The position numbers were made by a program, and so were the translations under genes. This document shows positions 1 through 7,612 of a stretch of 64,000 nucleotides of DNA, piece after piece. The DNA is taken from assembly GCA_049889695.1 (NCBI GenBank), contig JBMHCX010000005.1, forward strand, positions 124,001-188,000, in the 5' to 3' direction. The DNA is from WTJH01 sp049889695 (GTDB lineage: Bacteria > Bacteroidota > Bacteroidia > Flavobacteriales > Flavobacteriaceae). A model generated the notes under the pieces. That model did no database searches. It saw nothing but the letters and a program-made list of their open reading frames with translations, and had not been told where the DNA came from. Each line of letters starts with the position of its first letter. Within the stretch, counting starts at the first letter, position 1.

Positions 1-297
1 CCCGAAGAGGCCAACAGACGATATGCTGAAATTGAGTCGCTCAGTGGACTGTTTCATCAAGTCTTAGTTGAACATGAGTGGTTTCTGGACCCAGCACTAG
101 CCGATCGCAAGCCCTCGAGTATATTCTTGTTAAAAGGAGATCAAAAAATCTACGACGCTCTCCATGAGCAAAATATCCGTTGTGCTCTTCGCGGAGATGG
201 TATTCGAATTTCAGTACACTTCTATAACACTCCGAATGACTTAGACCATCTGGTAGAAGTTCTTAAAAAAATTCCCCAACCTCAGATAGCTACTTGA
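1..297 (+). CDS. Class V PLP-dependent aminotransferase, C-terminal part (5' end outside window)
   Basis: An open frame runs from base 1 to a TGA at 295-297 and encodes the last 98 residues of a protein. The end contains RISVHFYNT followed by DLDHLVEVLKK, the usual C-terminal pattern of class V (SufS/cysteine-desulfurase fold) aminotransferases, in which an RxSxHxYNT stretch packs near the active site. The catalytic lysine and most of the fold lie upstream of the window, so the substrate cannot be assigned. The gene converges on thyA and the two stop regions overlap by 16 bases. Confidence 0.75.
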   Translation, partial: PEEANRRYAEIESLSGLFHQVLVEHEWFLDPALADRKPSSIFLLKGDQKIYDALHEQNIRCALRGDGIRISVHFYNTPNDLDHLVEVLKKIPQPQIAT

Positions 298-1106
298 CCT
301 TTAATCAAGGGGTGTGGATCGTAATTTTCTAAACAAAAATCTTCGTAAGTAAAGTCGAAAAGGGATTTGATTTTTGGGTTGAGGTGCATGGTCGGCAGCG
401 GATGTGGCTGGCGCGTTAGCTGCTCCTTAACTTGTTCCTGATGATTGTTGTAGAGGTGTACATCGCCAAAAGTGTGGACAAAGTCTCCTGCTTCAAAACC
501 ACAAACCTGGGCAATCATGAGGGTCAGCAAGGCGTAGGATGCGATATTAAAAGGGACCCCTAAAAACACATCGGCACTGCGCTGATAGAGCTGGCAGGAC
601 AACTTATTGTTAGCGACATAGAACTGAAAAAAAGCATGGCAGGGTGGGAGCGCTGCTTTCTGGTTGGCAACATTCTCTGCGAAACTCACAGAAGTATCCG
701 GAAGAACACTAGGATTCCATGCCGATACGAGCATCCGCCGACTGTCGGGATTGGTTTTTAGAGTATGGAGCAATTCTTTGATTTGATCTAATCCTTCGCT
801 GTTCCAATTGCGCCATTGATGCCCGTATACAGGACCAAGGTCGCCATTTTCGTCGGCCCATTCATTCCAAATGCGTACGCCATTCTCTTGTAAGTAAGCA
901 ACATTGGTGTCTCCTTTTAAAAACCACAGTAATTCGTGGATGACCGATTTAACATGAATTTTTTTGGTGGTTACCAAGGGAAAGCCTTCGGCCAGATTAA
1001 ATCGCATCTGATATCCAAAAACGCTTTTTGTACCAGTACCCGTTCGGTCTGATTTTTCAACACCATGCGTTTGAATATGATTTAATAGGTCGAGGTATTG
1101 TTTCAT
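282..1106 (-). CDS. thyA: Thymidylate synthase
   Basis: Makes dTMP from dUMP with methylene-tetrahydrofolate as carbon donor and reductant, in the cytoplasm. The 274-residue product starts MKQYLDLL and has the DRTGTGT motif, the RRM phosphate-binding pair near 123-124, the nucleophile Cys156 in LPPCHAFFQFYV, and SADVFLGVPFN. Compared with the E. coli enzyme there are about 13 extra residues just before the catalytic cysteine, which I recall as common in Flavobacteriaceae. I chose the ATG at 1104-1106. A TTG eight codons upstream is possible in frame, but it is the end of a TATATTTG promoter box and E. coli ThyA aligns from the ATG. The C-terminus GQVAI fits the catalytic tail. Confidence 0.96.
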   Translation of the reverse strand: MKQYLDLLNHIQTHGVEKSDRTGTGTKSVFGYQMRFNLAEGFPLVTTKKIHVKSVIHELLWFLKGDTNVAYLQENGVRIWNEWADENGDLGPVYGHQWRNWNSEGLDQIKELLHTLKTNPDSRRMLVSAWNPSVLPDTSVSFAENVANQKAALPPCHAFFQFYVANNKLSCQLYQRSADVFLGVPFNIASYALLTLMIAQVCGFEAGDFVHTFGDVHLYNNHQEQVKEQLTRQPHPLPTMHLNPKIKSLFDFTYEDFCLENYDPHPLIKGQVAI

Positions 1107-1127
1107 TGCGCTTACATTTGAATTACT

Positions 1128-1135
1128 CAAATATA
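1128..1135 (-). promoter_or_regulatory. Putative -7 box (TATATTTG) for thyA
   Basis: Reading the minus strand, 1135-1128 is TATATTTG, an exact match to the Bacteroidetes -7 consensus TAnnTTTG, 22 bases before the thyA ATG. I see no convincing -33 TTG. The placement rules out the in-frame TTG at 1130 as a start. Confidence 0.5.
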
Positions 1136-1198
1136 AATTCTTGGGATATGCACTTCATCACATTCCAGTAGAACTTTTAAACGAAAAATCAACAACTG

Positions 1199-1816
1199 CT
1201 ATTTTTTTTCGCGCTTATCAATTTCGTCGCGAATTCTGGCGGCTTTCTCGTAGTCTTCTTTGCTGACAAAAGTATGGAGGAGCTTTTTGAGTTTATCCAG
1301 CGAAAATTTTTCAAGATCTTGTGGTAAAGGATCATCGACCTGTTCGGCGATAAAATTCCTGATCCATTTTTCTTCTGAGCTCTTAGGACCCGGATTTGAA
1401 CTTACTGGAGATTTGAAGCCTGCTTTTTTAAGGATGCTTTCATAGGTGAATATCGGTGCATCGTAACGCAAGGCCAATGCAATGGCGTCTGATGTCCGCG
1501 CATCTATGATTTCTTCAATCTTCTGATGTTCACAGATCATAGAAGCGTAAAAAATACCGTCGACCAATTTGTGAATGATGACTTGTTTAACACGAATCTC
1601 AAAGCGATCGGCAAAACTTTTAAACAGATCGTGGGTAAGTGGTCGTAAAGGTTTGATCTCTTTTTCCAAAGCGATAGCTATCGCCTGGGCCTCGAAACTG
1701 CCAATGATAATTGGGAGTTTGCGTTCCCCTTCTGTCTCACACAGCAACAGTGCGTAAGCCCCACTCTGGGTCTCACTGTAGGAAATGCCCCGTATATCTA
1801 GCTGGATCAGTTTCAT
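1199..1816 (-). CDS. Bifunctional nuclease (BFN/DUF151) domain protein with C-terminal UVR motif
   Basis: The 205-residue protein has a BFN (DUF151) domain over about residues 1-130, with LPIIIGSFEAQAIA and the conserved DARTSDAIALALR stretch. A C-terminal UVR motif (about 165-202, YEKAARIRDEID) resembles the UvrB-UvrC interaction helix. BFN proteins have been reported to have RNase/DNase activity in plants, but the bacterial role is unclear, so the biochemical function here is inference. The fusion to a UVR helix is the usual flavobacterial form. The ATG at 1816 lies 12 bases after a TAAATTTG box, so the 5' leader is very short. Confidence 0.85.
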   Translation of the reverse strand: MKLIQLDIRGISYSETQSGAYALLLCETEGERKLPIIIGSFEAQAIAIALEKEIKPLRPLTHDLFKSFADRFEIRVKQVIIHKLVDGIFYASMICEHQKIEEIIDARTSDAIALALRYDAPIFTYESILKKAGFKSPVSSNPGPKSSEEKWIRNFIAEQVDDPLPQDLEKFSLDKLKKLLHTFVSKEDYEKAARIRDEIDKREKK

Positions 1817-1828
1817 AGCTTAAAACTA

Positions 1829-1836
1829 CAAATTTA
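1829..1836 (-). promoter_or_regulatory. Putative -7 box (TAAATTTG) for the BFN gene
   Basis: The minus strand reads TAAATTTG from 1836 to 1829, an exact TAnnTTTG match. The gene's ATG follows after 12 bases, which implies a leader of only a few nucleotides. Confidence 0.5.
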
Positions 1837-1903
1837 ATGGCTCTTGACTTCTAATAAAAGACTTCTCTGTAGAAAACACACTGCTTGAATGGAGTCTATT
1901 TAT

Positions 1904-1911
1904 TATTTTTG
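1904..1911 (+). promoter_or_regulatory. Putative promoter (TTG / TATTTTTG) for pdhB
   Basis: TATTTTTG matches the TAnnTTTG -7 consensus. A TTG at 1885-1887 sits 16 bases upstream as a possible -33 element. The pdhB ATG lies 77 bases downstream. Confidence 0.4.
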
Positions 1912-1988
1912 TCAGGATTTTAAAGTTGACAGGAGAAGCAGGGACTTATTTGTTCATTTCCCACCTTGTTACAAAAATATATTTATTG

Positions 1989-2966
1989 ATGAGAACAATT
2001 CAGTTTAGACAGGCGATTGCAGAGGCGATGAGCGAAGAAATGCGTCGTGACGAATCGATTTATTTAATGGGAGAAGAGGTTGCAGAATACAATGGAGCCT
2101 ACAAAGCATCTAAAGGAATGCTGGATGAGTTTGGTCCCGATCGCGTTTTGGACACCCCTATTTCTGAATTGGGATTTGCTGGAATCGGCGTAGGATCGAC
2201 TATGACCGGAAATCGTCCCATTATTGAATTTATGACGTTTAACTTCTCGTTGGTCGGAATTGATCAGATCATTAACAATGCGGCTAAAATCCGACAAATG
2301 TCTGGGGGTCAATTTCCTTGTCCCATTGTTTTTCGTGGGCCTACCGCTTCTGCAGGACAGTTGGCAGCAACTCACTCACAGGCGTTTGAAAATTGGTTCG
2401 CCAATTGCCCTGGCTTAAAAGTAATTGTTCCTTCTAATCCGTATGATGCAAAAGGACTGTTGAAATCCGCTATTCGTGATAACGATCCAGTCATCTTCAT
2501 GGAGTCTGAACAAATGTATGGCGATAAGGGTGAGGTCCCAGAGGGGGAGTTTACCTTGCCTATTGGCGTTGCAGATATCAAAAGAAAGGGGTCCGATGTA
2601 ACTATAGTATCTTTTGGGAAAATCATTAAAGAGGCTTTTATAGCAGCAGATGAACTCGAAAAAGAGGGAATTTCTTGCGAAATTATTGACTTGCGTACCG
2701 TACGCCCAATGGATCACAATACGATATTAAGCTCTGTGAAAAAAACCAATCGTCTTGTCATTTTAGAAGAAGCCTGGCCATTTGGGAATGTTGCTACCGA
2801 GATCACCTATCAAGTTCAACATCAAGCGTTCGACTATTTAGATGCGCCAATTGAAAAAATCAATACAGCAGATACCCCAGCACCTTATTCTCCAGTTCTC
2901 TTAAAAGAGTGGTTGCCGAATAGTGGGGATGTGGTAAAGGCTGTTAAAAAAGTGATGTATAAATAA
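1989..2966 (+). CDS. pdhB: Pyruvate dehydrogenase E1 component, beta subunit
   Basis: Beta chain of the alpha2beta2 thiamine-diphosphate E1 enzyme that decarboxylates pyruvate and passes the acetyl group to lipoyl-E2. The 325-residue product begins MRTIQFRQAI and shows the GEEVAEYNGAYK cofactor-contact motif near residue 28, the ELGFAGIGVG segment, and the C-terminal transketolase half with FGNVATEI and DTPAPYSP. These features separate it from the branched-chain E1 beta, though not decisively. The ATG at 1989 gives the standard N-terminus. The TTG at 1926 would add 21 residues unlike the family. The E1 alpha and E2 genes are not next to it, so the complex is encoded at split loci. Confidence 0.92.
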   Translation: MRTIQFRQAIAEAMSEEMRRDESIYLMGEEVAEYNGAYKASKGMLDEFGPDRVLDTPISELGFAGIGVGSTMTGNRPIIEFMTFNFSLVGIDQIINNAAKIRQMSGGQFPCPIVFRGPTASAGQLAATHSQAFENWFANCPGLKVIVPSNPYDAKGLLKSAIRDNDPVIFMESEQMYGDKGEVPEGEFTLPIGVADIKRKGSDVTIVSFGKIIKEAFIAADELEKEGISCEIIDLRTVRPMDHNTILSSVKKTNRLVILEEAWPFGNVATEITYQVQHQAFDYLDAPIEKINTADTPAPYSPVLLKEWLPNSGDVVKAVKKVMYK

Positions 2967-3008
2967 ACTTTCCGTCTGAGGTACATTTTCTGTTCACCTA
3001 CAAATATG

Positions 3009-3016
3009 TACTTTTG
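3009..3016 (+). promoter_or_regulatory. Putative -7 box (TACTTTTG) for hppA
   Basis: Exact TAnnTTTG match 26 bases before the hppA ATG. A T-run (TTTTC, 2986-2990) 18 bases upstream may serve as a weak -33 element. Confidence 0.5.
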
Positions 3017-3042
3017 CACCCGAACGAAGCAAAAACTAACAA

Positions 3043-5415
3043 ATGGATTTCACAATTTATATCCCAATTGTCCTATCTCTGGTAGGATTGATTTTTATGG
3101 TTGTCCGCGCACAATGGGTTAAGGCCCAAGACGCTGGTAACGAAAAAATGCAAACCATCTCTAAAAGTATTCAAGAGGGAGCACTCGCCTTTCTAAGCGC
3201 AGAGTACCGTCTTTTAGCCATTTTCGTGGCAGGCGCTTCTCTTGCACTTTTTGGTATAGCACAAGCAGTAGAAACGACAAGTATTCTAATTATACCTGCC
3301 TTTATCACAGGGGCATTTTTCTCAGCTCTTGCTGGAAATATTGGTATGCGTATTGCCACTGAAGCGAATGCGAGAACCACACAAGCAGCTCGTGAAAGTT
3401 TACCGAAGGCTCTTCAAGTTTCTTTTGGTGGAGGAACAGTCATGGGGCTTGGCGTAGCAGGACTAGCTGTTTTAGGACTTTCATTATTTTTCCTCATCTT
3501 CTTAAAAACCTTTATGACTGCAGACGGTGATTTCTACAATGAAATGACTGTAGTCTTGGAAGCTCTAGCCGGTTTTTCTCTTGGTGCTGAGTCTATTGCA
3601 CTTTTCGCCCGAGTAGGAGGAGGAATCTACACTAAAGCAGCTGACGTAGGTGCAGACCTTGTTGGGAAAGTAGAGGCTGGAATTCCAGAAGATGATCCTC
3701 GAAATCCAGCAACAATTGCCGACAATGTAGGTGATAATGTAGGTGATGTAGCTGGTATGGGTGCCGACCTTTTTGGTAGTTATGTAGCAACAGTACTTGC
3801 ATCAATGGTTTTAGGGAATTACATCATACGTGATATGAGCCTTGCAGCCGGAGGAAATTTCCAAGATAATTTTGGCGGAATGGGGCCTATCCTTTTACCT
3901 GTAGTGATTGCAGGTGTTGGAATTATAGCATCCATCCTAGGAAGTTTTTTAATCCGCATCAAAGACAACAGTGCTACTGAAGCAGAAGTGCAGAGTGCTC
4001 TTAATCGTGGAAATTTAGTATCCATTATAATTACGGCAGTTGCTGGATATTTCTTAATCGAATGGATGTTGCCCAAAACACTGATGGGTATTCAATTCTT
4101 TGGAGAAGCGAGTCGTGATATTCCAAGTATCAATATTTTCTATGCCATTTTAGTAGGATTGGGTGTAGGGTATTTAATTTCACTCTTTACAGAATATTAC
4201 ACAGCCCTCGGGAAGAAACCAGTATTGGACATTGTTCAGAATTCTTCGACTGGTGCGGCTACAAATATAATTGCAGGTTTAGCGACCGGTATGATATCAA
4301 CCTTCAGTTCAGTGATCCTTTTCGCTGTTGCCATTTGGGGGTCATATTCCTTAGCCGGATTTTATGGTGTTGCCCTAGCTGCATCTGCCATGATGGCTAC
4401 AACTGCAATGCAATTGGCAATCGACGCATTTGGTCCAATTGCTGATAATGCAGGTGGTGTTGCTGAAATGAGCGAACTGCCAGAAGAAGTTCGTGAGCGA
4501 ACAGATATTTTAGATTCAGTTGGGAATACAACGGCAGCTATCGGAAAAGGTTTTGCGATTGCATCAGCTGCTTTGACTGCCCTCGCCTTGTTTGCTGCAT
4601 ATGTCACATTCACAGGTATCGATGGGATCAACATCTTTAAAGCCGATGTTCTAGCAGCATTATTTGTGGGTGGAATGGTTCCTGTAGTTTTTTCTGCACT
4701 GGCTATGCAAGCAGTAGGAAGAGCTGCCATGGAAATGGTAGAAGAGGTTAGACGTCAATTCCGCGAAATTCCTGGAATCTTAGAAGGGAAGGGACAGCCT
4801 GAATATGGGAAGTGTGTAGATATTTCTACCAAAGCTGCTCTTAAAGAAATGTTGTTGCCGGGAGTTTTGGCCATTGCCACACCTGTGATTATTGGATTTG
4901 TCATGGGCGCTGAAGCACTCGGAAGTTATATGGCTGGAGTAACAGTTTCCGGTGTGCTATGGGCAATCTTCCAAAACAATGCTGGAGGTGCGTGGGATAA
5001 CGCCAAAAAATCTTTTGAAGCTGGTGTTGAAATCAACGGCGAGATGACTTATAAAGGGTCGGAAGCTCACAAAGCGGCCGTAACTGGCGACACAGTAGGG
5101 GATCCATTCAAAGACACCTCTGGTCCTTCTATGAATATCCTGATTAAATTAACTTGTTTGGTCGGTTTGGTTATCGCTCCGATTTTAGGAAACGGACATC
5201 ACGAACCCTCCACAGTAGAGGAGAAAAAAGCAATAGAAGTTCGAGTGGAAGTCAACGGAACATCTGAAGATCAAATGAAGGCAGTCATCACAAAGACCGT
5301 CACTGAAAACGGATCGACAGAGACTACCACAAAAACTTTAGAAGGTTCTGCTTCTGAAATTGAAGCAGCGGTAGCTGAAGAAAAAAATGTTGAAATAAAC
5401 ATCCGTAAGGAATAG
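3043..5415 (+). CDS. hppA: K+-dependent membrane pyrophosphatase, probably H+-translocating
   Basis: Integral-membrane enzyme (790 residues, about 16 helices) that uses pyrophosphate hydrolysis to pump cations across the inner membrane. Substrate-site motifs include DDPRNPATIADNVGDNVGD (217-235) and GMGADLF. GNTTAAIGKG (494-503) has Ala where K+-independent enzymes have Lys, which predicts K+ dependence. The ion-gate glutamate is absent from both usual helix-6 positions (the sequence reads DLFGSYVAT). A Glu at 183 in helix 5 (LGAESIALF) matches the alternative site I recall for the Flavobacterium johnsoniae-type H+ pump, so proton rather than sodium pumping is inferred. Residues about 718-790 form a hydrophilic, Thr/Glu-rich tail beyond the usual C-terminus. 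The gene stands alone between a promoter and a strong terminator. Confidence 0.93.
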   Translation: MDFTIYIPIVLSLVGLIFMVVRAQWVKAQDAGNEKMQTISKSIQEGALAFLSAEYRLLAIFVAGASLALFGIAQAVETTSILIIPAFITGAFFSALAGNIGMRIATEANARTTQAARESLPKALQVSFGGGTVMGLGVAGLAVLGLSLFFLIFLKTFMTADGDFYNEMTVVLEALAGFSLGAESIALFARVGGGIYTKAADVGADLVGKVEAGIPEDDPRNPATIADNVGDNVGDVAGMGADLFGSYVATVLASMVLGNYIIRDMSLAAGGNFQDNFGGMGPILLPVVIAGVGIIASILGSFLIRIKDNSATEAEVQSALNRGNLVSIIITAVAGYFLIEWMLPKTLMGIQFFGEASRDIPSINIFYAILVGLGVGYLISLFTEYYTALGKKPVLDIVQNSSTGAATNIIAGLATGMISTFSSVILFAVAIWGSYSLAGFYGVALAASAMMATTAMQLAIDAFGPIADNAGGVAEMSELPEEVRERTDILDSVGNTTAAIGKGFAIASAALTALALFAAYVTFTGIDGINIFKADVLAALFVGGMVPVVFSALAMQAVGRAAMEMVEEVRRQFREIPGILEGKGQPEYGKCVDISTKAALKEMLLPGVLAIATPVIIGFVMGAEALGSYMAGVTVSGVLWAIFQNNAGGAWDNAKKSFEAGVEINGEMTYKGSEAHKAAVTGDTVGDPFKDTSGPSMNILIKLTCLVGLVIAPILGNGHHEPSTVEEKKAIEVRVEVNGTSEDQMKAVITKTVTENGSTETTTKTLEGSASEIEAAVAEEKNVEINIRKE

Positions 5416-5434
5416 TTCTTTCGGAGTTCTATGA

Positions 5435-5467
5435 TAAAAAAAGGCACCCAGAGGTGCCTTTTTTTTT
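5435..5467. terminator. Bidirectional intrinsic terminator between hppA and the deoxynucleoside kinase gene
   Basis: GGCACC and GGTGCC pair around a short CAGA loop and are flanked by an A-run on the left and a T-run on the right. The hairpin therefore ends in U-tracts on both strands and fits both converging genes. Confidence 0.9.
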
Positions 5468-5482
5468 GGAGTATATCTAGGT

Positions 5483-6097
5483 TTAAAACAAACCGTTTAT
5501 TTCTGCTTCTACTTTTTGTAGTACTATGCTGCGGTCTTCTTCGTTTTCAACAAAATCCAGCTGATCGGCATCGATAATAAGTAATTTTCCTTTGTCGTAG
5601 GTAGAGATCCAAGCTTCATATCTTTCGTTTAATCGACTGAGATATTCAATGCTAATCGAGTTTTCATAATCTCTTCCTCTTTTGTGGATCTTATCGACTA
5701 AATTCGGAATGCCGTTTCGTAAATAAATCAAAAGGTCTGGAGCTGAAATTGTTCTCTCCATTAATTCAAAGAGGGATTTGTAGTTTTCAAAGTCCCGATG
5801 ATTCAACAGTCCCATAGAATGCAGGTTAGGGGCAAAAATGGAAGCATCTTCGTAAATGGTTCGATCTTGGATGACATTCTTGTTGAGTTGCTGTATTTCC
5901 AAAAGCTGTCTAAATCGGCTGTTTAAAAAGTAGATTTGAAGGTTAAAAGACCAACGTTCCATATGGTCATAAAAGTCATCTAAATAGGGGTTGTCTATGA
6001 CCTCTTCAAACAGAGGTTCCCATTTGTAATGTTTGGCCAGAATTCTCGTTAAACTGGTTTTTCCGGCGCCTATATTTCCTGCTAAAGCAACATGCAT
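5483..6097 (-). CDS. Deoxynucleoside kinase (dNK family)
   Basis: Phosphorylates deoxynucleosides, usually dAdo/dGuo or pyrimidine deoxynucleosides, to 5'-monophosphates for nucleotide salvage. The 204-residue protein starts with the P-loop GNIGAGKTS (8-16). It has the substrate-binding FEEV stretch near 34, the DRTIYED motif (conserved Asp-Arg pair of dNKs) near 97, ERT near 132, and the arginine-rich lid RGRDYE near 158. Substrate preference cannot be read safely from sequence. It converges on hppA over a shared terminator. Confidence 0.88.
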   Translation of the reverse strand: MHVALAGNIGAGKTSLTRILAKHYKWEPLFEEVIDNPYLDDFYDHMERWSFNLQIYFLNSRFRQLLEIQQLNKNVIQDRTIYEDASIFAPNLHSMGLLNHRDFENYKSLFELMERTISAPDLLIYLRNGIPNLVDKIHKRGRDYENSISIEYLSRLNERYEAWISTYDKGKLLIIDADQLDFVENEEDRSIVLQKVEAEINGLF

Positions 6098-6236
6098 GAA
6101 TTAAAGAGCTTGTTTTTGAATGTTTGTTTACGGCTCTGCAAAATACCTTGAATTTTAGAAAGATAAAAACGGAAGTCTTACAGATATCCCCCAGAAAAAA
6201 AATCTTTAAGTGTTTTTCTAGTTAAATTCTTTGTCT

Positions 6237-6244
6237 TAATTTTG
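6237..6244 (+). promoter_or_regulatory. Putative -7 box (TAATTTTG) for the methionine operon
   Basis: Exact TAnnTTTG match. The predicted transcription start near 6250 lies just before the riboswitch aptamer, leaving a leader of about 100 nucleotides before metK. No clear -33 TTG is seen, only a T-run at 6213-6217. Confidence 0.55.
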
Positions 6245-6254
6245 CCCTCAACAA

Positions 6255-6305
6255 CAGAGGAAGGATTTGACTGATTGCAAACCTCTTAAAAAAAATGCTA
6301 AAGCA
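6255..6305 (+). ncRNA. SAM-II riboswitch aptamer (metA-type element)
   Basis: AGAGG (6256-6260) and CCTCT (6282-6286) form a perfect 5-bp P1 stem enclosing GGATTTGACTGATTGCAAA. It is followed by an A-rich strand and ATGCTAAAGC (6295-6304). This order matches the SAM-II class as I remember it: P1, then a loop with GAUUU-N-A and UUGCAA, then an A-rich strand with GCUAAA that folds back as a pseudoknot. It lies directly in front of metK and six further methionine-cycle genes, where a SAM sensor makes sense. No covariance-model search was possible. Confidence 0.8.
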
Positions 6306-6309
6306 GTGG

Positions 6310-6346
6310 CTTTGCAATTTTTAAACCTTCTTCCCAAATTGCAAAG
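6310..6346 (+). promoter_or_regulatory. Switching hairpin (expression platform) at the metK start codon
   Basis: CTTTGCAATTT (6310-6320) and AAATTGCAAAG (6336-6346) are perfect 11-base inverted repeats, ending three bases before the metK ATG. The left arm can instead pair with ATTGCAAA (6274-6281) inside the aptamer: eight Watson-Crick pairs with 6311-6318 plus one G-U. SAM-stabilised aptamer folding would free the left arm to close the hairpin at the start codon. Without SAM, the aptamer strand would capture the left arm and expose the start. There is no U-tract, so translational rather than termination control is inferred. Confidence 0.7.
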
Positions 6347-6349
6347 TTT

Positions 6350-7606
6350 ATGTCATATTTTTTTACATCAGAATCCGTAAGTGAAGGACACCCCGATAAG
6401 GTATCCGACCAAATCAGTGACGCCTTACTCGATCATTTTTTAGCCTTTGACCCCCAAAGTAAAGTCGCTTGTGAAACTTTAGTGACTACCGGTCAGGTCG
6501 TATTGGCTGGGGAGGTCAAAAGCAATACTTATTTAGACGTGCAACAAATTGCGAGAGACACCATCAATCATATTGGTTACACGAAAGGCGCTTATCAATT
6601 CAGCGGAGATTCCTGTGGAGTCATTTCACTGATTCATGAACAGTCGCAAGATATTAACCAAGGTGTAGATCGCGAGCAACCCGACCAACAAGGAGCCGGC
6701 GACCAAGGAATAATGTTTGGGTATGCCAGTAAAGAAACTCCGGACTACATGCCCCTAGCTTTGGATCTTTCCCACAGAATCTTGAAAGAATTAGCGGTAC
6801 TTCGTCGGGAAGGGCAAGCAATCGACTATCTCCGACCAGATGCTAAAGCACAAGTTACCATTGAATATGGCGACGACCAAAAGCCCCTTCGCATAGACAC
6901 AATCGTTATTTCTACCCAACACGATGCTTTTGATTCAGATGAAAAACAGATGTTAGCGAAAATTAAGGATGATTTAGTACACATTTTAATGCCAAGAGTT
7001 CTGGAACAATTACCTCCAGCAACACGAGCACTGTTTAAAGATGATATTACTTATCATATCAACCCCACTGGAAAATTCGTCATTGGGGGACCACACGGCG
7101 ATACGGGTCTTACCGGACGTAAGATCATCGTCGATACTTATGGCGGCTATGGTGGCCATGGGGGAGGAGCATTCAGTGGGAAAGACCCGAGCAAAGTCGA
7201 TCGCAGTGCGGCCTATGCAGCCAGACACATCGCTAAAAACTTAGTGGCAGCAGGCGTCACAGATGAAGCTTTGGTCCAATTGAGCTACGCTATTGGCGTT
7301 GCACAGCCTACCTCTATTTTTGTTAATACCTATGGAAAGTCAAAGCTGGATTTGTCAGATGCTGCAATTGCTGAAAAACTACAATCACTATTTGATTTAA
7401 GTCCCTATGGGATTGAACAACGGTTACAACTCCGTAAGCCCATTTATACCGAGACGGCAGCCTATGGTCATATGGGAAGATCCCCCGAAAAGAAAACAAA
7501 AACATTTACCTCTCCCTACAATGGTACCGTTAGTTTGGAGGTAGAATTGTTTACCTGGGAAAAATTGGACATGGTAGAGACCCTAAAAGAAGCTTTTCAA
7601 CTTTAA
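6350..7606 (+). CDS. metK: S-adenosylmethionine synthase
   Basis: Joins methionine and ATP to make SAM, releasing phosphate and pyrophosphate; a cytoplasmic enzyme, usually tetrameric. The 418-residue product carries SEGHPDKVSDQISD near the N-terminus, the signature GAGDQGIMFGYA (115-126) and the glycine-rich phosphate loop GGGAFSGKD (271-279). It is somewhat longer than the 384-residue E. coli enzyme. As first gene of the methionine operon it directly follows the riboswitch and its start-codon hairpin, so it is the most likely target of SAM feedback. Confidence 0.97.
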   Translation: MSYFFTSESVSEGHPDKVSDQISDALLDHFLAFDPQSKVACETLVTTGQVVLAGEVKSNTYLDVQQIARDTINHIGYTKGAYQFSGDSCGVISLIHEQSQDINQGVDREQPDQQGAGDQGIMFGYASKETPDYMPLALDLSHRILKELAVLRREGQAIDYLRPDAKAQVTIEYGDDQKPLRIDTIVISTQHDAFDSDEKQMLAKIKDDLVHILMPRVLEQLPPATRALFKDDITYHINPTGKFVIGGPHGDTGLTGRKIIVDTYGGYGGHGGGAFSGKDPSKVDRSAAYAARHIAKNLVAAGVTDEALVQLSYAIGVAQPTSIFVNTYGKSKLDLSDAAIAEKLQSLFDLSPYGIEQRLQLRKPIYTETAAYGHMGRSPEKKTKTFTSPYNGTVSLEVELFTWEKLDMVETLKEAFQL

Positions 7607-7612
7607 ATTATT

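Noticed and set aside
1926..1988. TTG-initiated 21-residue extension of pdhB
   Set aside because: The family N-terminus begins at the ATG at 1989, and the extra residues do not resemble any E1 beta.
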